Both the position numbers and the translations under genes were made by a program. The notes under the pieces were generated by a model. That model was not told the origin of the DNA. It was given only the letters and a program-made list of their open reading frames with translations, and made no database searches. Positions 1 to 5,011 of a stretch of 6,990 bases of DNA are shown in pieces. Positions within the stretch are counted from its first letter, which is position 1. Each line of letters starts with the position of its first letter. The DNA is from Clostridia bacterium (GTDB taxonomy: Bacteria > Bacillota > Clostridia > Oscillospirales > SIG627), in assembly GCA_017408325.1 (NCBI GenBank), contig JAFQUW010000044.1, forward strand, positions 1 to 6,990, read 5' to 3'.

Positions 1-12
1 CCTCGGATGAAA

Positions 13-109
13 TCAAATCCGTCTAAATACAACCCTGCGAAGCAGGATTTCATCGCAAACGCGATTTCATCCACCGGAGGTGGATTTCACCCGTCGAAGA
101 CGGATTTGA
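13..109. repeat. Array of short palindromic modules with outer inverted repeat
   Basis: Four small hairpins stand in a row: CCTGC-GAA-GCAGG (34-46), TCGC-AAAC-GCGA (53-64), CCACC-GGA-GGTGG (71-83) and CCGTC-GAA-GACGG (91-103). They are separated by the near-identical linkers ATTTCATC (47-54 and 64-71) and ATTTCACC (84-91), with ATTTGAC after the last. The stems differ in sequence while the linkers are conserved. The whole block is bracketed by an 11-bp perfect inverted repeat, TCAAATCCGTC (13-23) and GACGGATTTGA (99-109), so it can also fold as one large cruciform. The layout resembles the intergenic palindromic repeats of gut Clostridia genomes, which I recognise by style only. It is not a CRISPR: units are about 20 bp and there are no unique spacers of normal length. 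It may extend left of the window. Confidence 0.75.
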
Positions 110-147
110 CTGCGTGTTCTCCGTTAAGGATAACACGCTAATGAGTC
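108..147. repeat. Longer hairpin at the right end of the palindromic array
   Basis: GCGTGTT (112-118) pairs perfectly with AACACGC (132-138). Inside it, TCC (120-122) pairs with GGA (128-130) around a GTTAA loop, after one C/T mismatch. The outer GACT (108-111) can pair with AGTC (144-147) across a TAATG bulge. It directly adjoins the palindromic modules and looks like the terminal structure of the same element. It lies downstream of the PAS-domain gene on the minus strand and could stall polymerase. Neither side has a U-tract, so it is not a convincing intrinsic terminator. Confidence 0.6.
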
Positions 148-154
148 GGGGGGT

Positions 155-173
155 TGTTTGTTTCAATCAAACA
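155..173. other. Small hairpin overlapping the stop of the PAS-domain gene
   Basis: TGTTTG (155-160) and CAAACA (168-173) form a 6-bp stem around a 7-base loop that holds the TGA stop codon of the minus-strand gene. A run of six G on the plus strand (148-153) follows. There is no T-run on the minus strand after it. It may mark the transcript end, but the support is weak. Confidence 0.3.
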
Positions 174-1293
174 GGTGCGCCTTTTGCGCGCCGAACAAAA
201 GCAGCGGCAACGGCTCCTCGCACGTCGCCAGATCGGCACGCAGCTTCTCGGTGATGCCCACGGGCAACAGCATCCGAGCGGCAACGCAAGCCCATTCGTC
301 CACAAGCTCTTCTTCGTCGCGACGGACGACCAGCGTCGGAAACTCCAGCGTCGTGCGAACCGCAATCTGCAGGCAGAGCATTCCCTCTCGGTGGAAGATC
401 GAGACGCGGTGGCGGTAGACCATCAGTCGCTCCATCGCACAGAACAGCGGAAAGAAGATCGCGCTTTGACGCAGGATCTGTGCATCGCTCTCGCGGCGGC
501 GGCAAAAGAGCCGATAAAGCGACAGAACGTTGTGCCGATCTTCGCCCGAAAACTCAAAGACGCATTCTCCGTCCCCGTCGCGGCGAAGGGAAAGATGGAC
601 CTTGTTTGAAAGCACGAAGCTCTCGAAAAAGCTGTACACGTTCAGCAGTGCACAGAGAAAGTCGCGGAAGTTCAACAGAGCGACCACTCCGTTTTCGGCG
701 GTGACGCAGAGCGTCTTATGCGCTTCGGGGCGCACACGGCAAAGCGACTCCGAGAAAAAGTGAACCAACTCCCCCGCACTGACGGGAACGACGCGCCCCG
801 CGTAAAGCGGACGAACCGTCTTCAATGCATCGAACAGCTTCTGTGACTCCTCCATCGCCGCGAGATGCTCGCCGAGCTCGTTGAGATAAGCCGTCCGCGC
901 GGCTGCCTTGCTCGATCTCGCCAAGGCAAGCGTGCGAGTGGAAAGCGAGGCGAGCGCGCGCTCGTACTCCCCGAGAAACGAAGCGAACTCCTCCCGAAAG
1001 CCTCCGACAAGAGGTTGCAGAAAATACAGCGGGATCTCGGTGGAGGGCTCGGAGAATACGAGGTAGTGTTCCTCGGCGATCTCCACGCAGGCGCTCTCGC
1101 CCGCACGCGGAAGACTGCCCGTCAGACGGCGCGTCAGGACCGTCCTCTGCTTTAGGCTCGGCAAAGTCCTTCTCGCAAGATGATTCCTCCAAAGCACGCG
1201 ACCGCACTCGTCCGTGGCGAGCATCGCCACGGGGTGATCGTCGTAATGCTGGATCAAAAGCTCGCGCAGTTTCTGTAATTCCTCCGATTGCAT
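163..1293 (-). CDS. PAS-domain protein with degenerate histidine-kinase-like C-terminal half
   Basis: A 376-residue soluble protein with no signal peptide or membrane segment. Residues about 16-95 read like a PAS sensor domain (HPVAMLATDECGRVLWRN at 20-37, then a hydrophobic strand near 88-94). Residues about 100-160 are helical and charged, like a DHp or coiled-coil linker, but I see no H-box histidine in the usual setting. Residues 175-310 resemble a worn HATPase region: LLNVYSFFESF (216-226) sits where an N-box would be, but the second Asn is replaced by Phe222, and no DxGxG boxes are visible. ATP binding and phosphotransfer are therefore doubtful. A signalling or protein-binding role is inferred. 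It is the last gene of the pncB unit, 25 bases after the transporter stop. The start is set by an AAAGGAA site at 1298-1304. No partner response regulator is in view, and it may be a family I do not know. Confidence 0.6.
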   Translation of the reverse strand: MQSEELQKLRELLIQHYDDHPVAMLATDECGRVLWRNHLARRTLPSLKQRTVLTRRLTGSLPRAGESACVEIAEEHYLVFSEPSTEIPLYFLQPLVGGFREEFASFLGEYERALASLSTRTLALARSSKAAARTAYLNELGEHLAAMEESQKLFDALKTVRPLYAGRVVPVSAGELVHFFSESLCRVRPEAHKTLCVTAENGVVALLNFRDFLCALLNVYSFFESFVLSNKVHLSLRRDGDGECVFEFSGEDRHNVLSLYRLFCRRRESDAQILRQSAIFFPLFCAMERLMVYRHRVSIFHREGMLCLQIAVRTTLEFPTLVVRRDEEELVDEWACVAARMLLPVGITEKLRADLATCEEPLPLLLFGAQKAHLFD

Positions 1294-1297
1294 AGCG

Positions 1298-1314
1298 TTC
1301 CTTTCCGTTCCTTT
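1298..1314 (-). promoter_or_regulatory. Tandem ribosome binding sites before the PAS-domain gene
   Basis: Two copies of AAAGGAA (1298-1304 and 1308-1314, minus strand) precede the ATG at 1293. The proximal GGA is five bases from the start, which fixes this ATG. The pair lies inside the 25-base gap after the transporter stop, so the PAS-domain gene has its own initiation signal in a shared transcript. Confidence 0.55.
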
Positions 1315-1318
1315 AAAA

Positions 1319-1960
1319 TTATCCGATCAAGTGCGGCAAACGTTCCCGCGCGCCGAGAAACCCCGTCCAAAAAAGAAGCAGCGAGAGCAACAGTCCTGCG
1401 GCCGCATCCAGCCACGCCGCCCCAAGGAAAGCCAACGGCACCAGAAGTCCCGTCGCACAGTCCAGAAAACTGTCCTTTGCGGAAAGGGCGAGCGTCGCCG
1501 AACCGATCCGCTTTGCCGTCGCCGAAAGGAAGATGCCCAAGAAAAGTTTTGCCGCCGCAAAGGCAAACAGGAGCACCAGTCCCCCGACGCCGAAACCGAC
1601 GCACGCGTCCGCGGTGAAACTGCTCACGCTCTCTTTGACGTTTCCGATGGCGCAAAACATCATCCACAGCGATACCGAAAACGCGCCGAGGGATTCTGCG
1701 CGTGAAAATCCGCGCTCAAAGCGTCCGCGCGGGGATGCGCGCGAGAGGCGAAATCCGAGAAAGGAAAAAAGCCCCGAGAGCACGTCCGAGAGGCCGCCCT
1801 GAACGTCCGCGCCGAGCGCGACGGAGGGGGCGCAGAACAGCAGGGCGCTTTTGGCAAGCACCAGTGCCAGGTTCACCGCGACAGTCAAAAGCCCGGCGAG
1901 TTCGCCGAGCTTGGTCCGTTCTTGAAAGTCTTTTGTTTCGTCCTGTTTTTTGGCACTCAC
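1319..1960 (-). CDS. Short cation diffusion facilitator (CDF) family transporter lacking the C-terminal domain
   Basis: A 213-residue inner-membrane protein with about six hydrophobic segments (roughly 22-43, 46-70, 88-106, 119-145, 153-180, 182-203). CDF proteins export divalent metals by proton antiport. The family match is SVALGADVQGGLSDVLSGL (46-64) in TM2, the degenerate RGFSRAES (83-90) where HPFGHGRAE normally lies, and KDSFLD (162-167) in TM5. The TM2 metal pair normally reads H, D or N-x-x-x-D but is Gly55/Asp59 here; TM5 gives Asp163/Asp167. Translation stops straight after TM6, so the roughly 80-residue cytoplasmic metal-binding domain typical of about 300-residue CDFs is absent. 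I chose the GTG at 1960 because its GTGA overlaps the pncB stop; the open frame runs to 2143 but that part lies inside pncB. Substrate and activity are uncertain. Confidence 0.82.
   Translation of the reverse strand: MSAKKQDETKDFQERTKLGELAGLLTVAVNLALVLAKSALLFCAPSVALGADVQGGLSDVLSGLFSFLGFRLSRASPRGRFERGFSRAESLGAFSVSLWMMFCAIGNVKESVSSFTADACVGFGVGGLVLLFAFAAAKLFLGIFLSATAKRIGSATLALSAKDSFLDCATGLLVPLAFLGAAWLDAAAGLLLSLLLFWTGFLGARERLPHLIG
1957..1960 (-). promoter_or_regulatory. GTGA stop-start overlap coupling pncB to the CDF gene
   Basis: On the minus strand the pncB stop TGA (1957-1959) and the transporter start GTG (1958-1960) share bases as GTGA. The only purine-rich element upstream is a poor GAGG close to the start, so translation of the transporter probably relies on ribosomes finishing pncB. 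Confidence 0.7.
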
Positions 1961-3405
1961 GCCTCGGGGCGCTTCGCAGAGTATTGCAGAAGCAAGTCCT
2001 GCTTCTCCTGCCACAGCGCACTCGAGAGGTCGACGTAGTAGTTGTGCGGGTTTTCGAAGCGTTTGACTTCGTCCCAGAGGCGATCCACCTCGGCTTGACA
2101 GTACGCGCGGATCTCGCGGATGTCGGGCGAAGTATAGACGCATTTGCCGCCTTCGAAAATGGGCACGAGCAGTTCGCGCGCCTCGTAATTCTCCACCGTC
2201 TGACGCTTCCAGGTCGCGTTCGGGTCGAAAAGTTCCAAAGGCTTCGTAAAGTCCGTCTCCTCGGAGGCGATCGTCAGGTAGTCGGCGAAATTCTTGCCCG
2301 TCTCGCGGTCGTACAGACGGAAGACGCGCTTGAAATCGGGGGTGGTGATCTTTTCCACGTTCTCGCTGACCTTGATCTTTGCACGGGGCGTGCCGTTTTC
2401 GTCCTCGACCGCGACGAGTTTATACACGCCGCCGAAGACGGGCGCGCTTTTGGCGGTGATGAGTCGCTCGCCGACGCCGAAGGAGTTGATCTCGGCTCCC
2501 TGCGCAAGCAGGTCGCGAATGATCCATTCGTCGAGCGAATTGGACACGACGATCTTCGTCTCGGTCAGTCCGGCGGCATCCAGTGCCTTTCGGATCTTCT
2601 TGGACAGATAGGTCACGTCGCCCGAGTCGATGCGCACGCCGCCGTGGGTGATGCCCATCTCCCGGAAGACGCGGATGGCGTTGGGCAGGCCGCTCTTGAG
2701 CACGTTATACGTGTCGATGAGAAGGGTCGCGTTGTTCGGATAGATCTCGCAGTAACGGCGAAACGCCTCGTACTCCGTGTCGAACATCTGCACCCAGGAA
2801 TGCGCCATCGTACCGAGCGACGGCACGCCGAAGACCTGATCGGAGAGCACGCACGCCGTTCCGGCACAGCCGCCGATGTACGCGGCACGCGCACCGAGCA
2901 CGGCGCCGTCCGCGCCCTGCGCGCGGCGGGAACCAAACTCCATGACGGGACGCCCTTCGGCGGCACGCACGATGCGGTTTGCCTTCGTGGCGATCAGCGA
3001 CTGGTGGTTGATGGTCAAAAGCAAAAACGTCTCCATGAGCTGCGCCTGCAGAACGGGCGCACGCACGGTGACCACGGGTTCTCCGGGGAAGATCGGCGTG
3101 CCTTCCGGCACCGCCCAGATGTCTCCGGTAAAACGGAAGGTGGAAAGATACTCCAAAAACTCTTCCGAAAAGCCGCCCTTGGCGCGCAAAAAGTCGATGT
3201 CCTCCTTGGAAAAATGCAAGTTTTCCACATACTCAATGAGCTGGGCAAGCCCTGCTGCGATCGCAAAGCCGCCCCCGTCGGGAACGTTGCGGAAAAAGAG
3301 ATCGAAATAGGCGATCTTGTCCTTGAGTCCGTGCTCAAAATAGCCACGGCTCATCGTCATCTCGTAAAAGTCACAAAGCATCGCGGGGTTTTGATTGACC
3401 GGCAT
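1957..3405 (-). CDS. pncB: Nicotinate phosphoribosyltransferase
   Basis: A 482-residue cytosolic enzyme of the Gram-positive NAPRTase type. It joins nicotinate to PRPP, with ATP hydrolysis, to make nicotinate mononucleotide, the first step of Preiss-Handler NAD salvage. Family signatures are clear: the N-terminal DFYEMTMSRGYFEHG (12-26), FGSRRAQG (157-164), GTMAHSW (198-204) with His202 at the position of the phosphorylated histidine, RIDSGDV (258-264), and FGVGERLIT (309-317) near the phosphate-binding site. Length is normal and no key motif is missing. The ATG at 3405 has GGAAG five to six bases upstream. It is the first gene of the minus-strand unit, driven by its own promoter at 3446-3474, and its stop is fused to the start of the CDF gene. 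No NiaR- or NrtR-type operator was recognised. Confidence 0.97.
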   Translation of the reverse strand: MPVNQNPAMLCDFYEMTMSRGYFEHGLKDKIAYFDLFFRNVPDGGGFAIAAGLAQLIEYVENLHFSKEDIDFLRAKGGFSEEFLEYLSTFRFTGDIWAVPEGTPIFPGEPVVTVRAPVLQAQLMETFLLLTINHQSLIATKANRIVRAAEGRPVMEFGSRRAQGADGAVLGARAAYIGGCAGTACVLSDQVFGVPSLGTMAHSWVQMFDTEYEAFRRYCEIYPNNATLLIDTYNVLKSGLPNAIRVFREMGITHGGVRIDSGDVTYLSKKIRKALDAAGLTETKIVVSNSLDEWIIRDLLAQGAEINSFGVGERLITAKSAPVFGGVYKLVAVEDENGTPRAKIKVSENVEKITTPDFKRVFRLYDRETGKNFADYLTIASEETDFTKPLELFDPNATWKRQTVENYEARELLVPIFEGGKCVYTSPDIREIRAYCQAEVDRLWDEVKRFENPHNYYVDLSSALWQEKQDLLLQYSAKRPEA

Positions 3406-3445
3406 TCTCTTCCACTTCTTTTCTTAAAAAATTTTTTCTGCTGTT

Positions 3446-3474
3446 ATTATATTCCAATGCGCTCAATTTGTAAA
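3446..3474 (-). promoter_or_regulatory. Sigma-A type promoter of the pncB operon
   Basis: Read on the minus strand, TTTACA (-35, 3469-3474) and a perfect TATAAT (-10, 3446-3451) are separated by exactly 17 bases. The expected transcript starts near 3439, leaving a short leader of about 35 bases before the pncB ATG. It lies back to back with the marR promoter, with 20 bases between the two -35 boxes. Confidence 0.85.
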
Positions 3475-3494
3475 GTCTTGTCTTTTTTTGCCAC

Positions 3495-3523
3495 TTGACA
3501 TCAAAGCGCTTTCGCGGTATTAT
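3495..3523 (+). promoter_or_regulatory. Sigma-A type promoter of the marR-acyltransferase-ligase operon
   Basis: A perfect TTGACA (-35, 3495-3500) and TATTAT (-10, 3518-3523) are spaced by exactly 17 bases, followed by an AT-rich TATATAAAA stretch. The start of transcription should fall near 3530, about 60 bases before the marR ATG. Such a strong promoter directly ahead of a MarR gene suggests it is normally repressed. Confidence 0.87.
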
Positions 3524-3545
3524 ATATAAAACATATCTATTTTAT
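3503..3545 (+). promoter_or_regulatory. Candidate operator palindromes in the marR promoter
   Basis: Two inverted repeats overlap the promoter. AAAGCGCTTT (3503-3512) is a perfect 10-bp palindrome in the -35/-10 spacer. ATAAAA (3526-3531) and TTTTAT (3540-3545), eight bases apart, straddle the expected transcription start. MarR dimers usually bind imperfect palindromes of about 16-20 bp overlapping their own promoter, so either could be the autoregulatory site. Which one, if any, is used is a guess; AT-rich DNA makes the second easy to get by chance. Confidence 0.4.
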
Positions 3546-3577
3546 TTTATGCCTTTTCTCAAGAAAGCAATCCAATG

Positions 3578-3584
3578 AAGGAGG
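3578..3584 (+). promoter_or_regulatory. Strong Shine-Dalgarno of marR
   Basis: AAGGAGG lies four bases before the ATG at 3589 and fixes the start of the MarR gene. Confidence 0.85.
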
Positions 3585-3588
3585 AAAC

Positions 3589-4137
3589 ATGGCGACCCGT
3601 CAAGAACAAAACGCGCTTTGGGATGCGGTAGATGCGATCCACCGTTACTACGAAGAACTGTTTCGTCCGGTGGCAAGCGCCTTTTCGCTGACCGTGGGTC
3701 AGTTGAAGGTCCTGCACACCCTGCACCGTTTCGGTGCGCTGACCGTCGGCGAACTTGCCGGCGCGGTCGGAATGGCGCGCACCAATATGTCCTCCCTTTG
3801 TAAAAAACTCTGCAAGCAGGGTTTTCTCGTCCGTCACCGCGGAAAAGCGGGCGACGAAAGGCAGGTCGTTTTGGAACTGACGCCCGAGGGAGAGAGTGCC
3901 GCACGTCAGGCGGATTCCCAACTCGATCTTGCCGCCCCCGCGCTGCGTGAAGCAGATCTGGTCTCGCTGACCGAAGAGCTCTCCGCGCTTGCCGAAACGC
4001 TCTTCCCCGAAACGGGAGAGACCGCAAAGAAAAAGAAGCGGATCCCCGACGCCGCCGTGCGTATGTTGGATCGCGCGAAGTCCGTCATCAAAGAAAAAAC
4101 AACGAAACAGGAGTTGCAACATGGCAAAGCCATCTAA
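3589..4137 (+). CDS. MarR-family transcriptional regulator
   Basis: A 182-residue DNA-binding protein, probably a dimeric repressor of its own operon. The winged helix-turn-helix is clear: LTVGQLKVLHTLHRFG (34-49), LTVGELAGAVGMARTNMSSL (51-70) covering the HTH with recognition helix, and the wing RHRGKAGDERQVVLELTPEG (82-101), whose D89/R91 pair is typical of MarR. N-terminal helices 6-32 and the C-terminal helices near 103-138 form the dimer region where small acidic ligands usually bind. A Lys-rich tail (about 141-182) extends past the usual 140-150 residue length. The last 17 bases overlap the acyltransferase gene. MarR proteins often respond to phenolic acids, fatty acids or acyl-CoAs; a ligand linked to the downstream acyl-CoA ligase is a reasonable inference. 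Confidence 0.95.
   Translation: MATRQEQNALWDAVDAIHRYYEELFRPVASAFSLTVGQLKVLHTLHRFGALTVGELAGAVGMARTNMSSLCKKLCKQGFLVRHRGKAGDERQVVLELTPEGESAARQADSQLDLAAPALREADLVSLTEELSALAETLFPETGETAKKKKRIPDAAVRMLDRAKSVIKEKTTKQELQHGKAI
4108..4113 (+). promoter_or_regulatory. Ribosome binding site deciding the acyltransferase start
   Basis: CAGGAG followed by seven bases leads to the ATG at 4121. The frame stays open upstream to 3989, but that stretch overlaps the MarR coding region, has no matching site and encodes an Arg/Ser/Pro-rich peptide of out-of-frame character. Confidence 0.75.
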
Positions 4138-5011
4138 GAAGCCGCGCCGTCGCTGGGGCGACCGCCGAGACGCGGTGAGAGTGCGCGAAATTGACTCCAT
4201 GCACGCCTTTATGCCCGTGATTCTGCCCGGCAGATGCGACAACGAGGCCTTCATCGAAGAGATCGTGGATATCGAGAAGATCCAGGCCTTCGTCGACAAA
4301 AAGAACGCCGCGAACCCCGAATACAAGTACACCTTCTTCCACGTGATTGCCGCCGCGATCGCCAAGACGATCTACCTGCGTCCGAAGATGAACCGCTTCT
4401 ACGCGGGCGACCGCCTCTACCAGAGAGACCGCATCGTCCTCTCCTTTACGGCGAAGAAACGCTTCTCCGACAACGCGGAGGAGGCGCTCGTCTTCCTGCC
4501 CTACGACGGCGAAACGACGATCGACTCCCTGCACGACATGCTCTGCGAGAAGGTCAGCTACGTGCGAAAAGACGGCAATCAGGACCACTCGACGGATATG
4601 ATGGACATCTTTGTGAAGATGCCGCGCTGGCTTTTGCGCATCGTGCGCCGCGTGCTCTTCTTTATGCACTACTACGACATCACGCCGCGCGAACTGATCC
4701 GTGAGGATCCGTATCAGGCGACCGTGTTCCTATCGAACCTCGGCTCGATCAAACTCAACGCCGCCTATCACCACCTCGCCGAATGGGGCACGAACTCCAT
4801 CTTCGGCGTCATCGGCAGAAAGCACAAGCGCGTCGTGGTGGGCGAGGACGGCACCGCCGAGATCCGCGAGGTCTTAAAACTCTCCATGACGCTCGACGAG
4901 CGCATCGCAGACGGCTACTACTATTCGAAGACCATTCGCCTCTTGCACAAGATCCTTCAAAACCCCGAGATCTTAGACCGTCCCGCCAAGGAGGAAGTCG
5001 ATTATGAGTGA
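4121..5011 (+). CDS. Stand-alone CAT-fold acyltransferase related to 2-oxoacid dehydrogenase E2
   Basis: A 296-residue protein matching the catalytic domain of dihydrolipoamide acyltransferases. Visible landmarks are FFHVIAAAIAKTIYLRPKMN (72-91), the SNLGS turn (205-209), IFGVIGRKHK (227-236), and the C-terminal LSMTLDERIADG (254-265) followed by the usual helix ending NPEIL (281-285). In E2 and chloramphenicol acetyltransferase the last motif is DHRxxDG with a catalytic His; here that His is Glu260, while Asp264 and Gly265 are kept. There is no lipoyl or subunit-binding domain, so it is not a normal E2. The N-terminus is very basic (4-22), and residues 167-187 form a hydrophobic-basic stretch that could touch membrane. 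It overlaps MarR by 17 bases and the ligase by 8, so it probably works with the ligase product. Acyl transfer, acyl-CoA binding or a non-catalytic role are all possible. Confidence 0.85.
   Translation: MAKPSKKPRRRWGDRRDAVRVREIDSMHAFMPVILPGRCDNEAFIEEIVDIEKIQAFVDKKNAANPEYKYTFFHVIAAAIAKTIYLRPKMNRFYAGDRLYQRDRIVLSFTAKKRFSDNAEEALVFLPYDGETTIDSLHDMLCEKVSYVRKDGNQDHSTDMMDIFVKMPRWLLRIVRRVLFFMHYYDITPRELIREDPYQATVFLSNLGSIKLNAAYHHLAEWGTNSIFGVIGRKHKRVVVGEDGTAEIREVLKLSMTLDERIADGYYYSKTIRLLHKILQNPEILDRPAKEEVDYE
4988..4994 (+). promoter_or_regulatory. Shine-Dalgarno of the acyl-CoA ligase inside the acyltransferase gene
   Basis: AAGGAGG ends nine bases before the ATG at 5004. It lies in the last codons of the acyltransferase gene, whose stop (5009-5011) falls just after the ligase start, giving an 8-base overlap and likely translational coupling. 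Confidence 0.8.

Noticed and set aside
34..103. CRISPR-like appearance of the repeated hairpins.
   Set aside because: The repeated part is only about eight bases, units are about 20 bp, the spacers are themselves palindromes, and no cas gene is present.
7..141. A 44-codon plus-strand frame across the palindromic array.
   Set aside because: It is made only of the repeat modules, has no Shine-Dalgarno site and no recognisable protein character.
1961..2143. Extension of the CDF gene to an ATG at 2143.
   Set aside because: The extra 61 residues lie wholly within pncB, are Arg/Leu/Ser-rich without CDF character, and the GTG at 1960 overlapping the pncB stop is the natural start.
1702..3498. Long plus-strand open frame of 598 codons opposite pncB and the CDF gene.
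   Set aside because: It is antisense to the clearly recognised pncB, rich in Arg, His and Val without domain motifs, and has no ribosome site; it is a by-product of GC-rich codon use.
3549..3578. A nine-codon leader frame (ATG at 3549, TGA at 3576-3578) ending at the marR Shine-Dalgarno site.
   Set aside because: There is no ribosome site before its ATG, and no attenuator hairpin or codon run; it is short enough to occur by chance.
4121..5011. Annotation of the second operon gene as a true pyruvate or 2-oxoglutarate dehydrogenase E2 subunit.
   Set aside because: Lipoyl and subunit-binding domains are absent, the catalytic His is Glu, and no E1 or E3 gene is adjacent.
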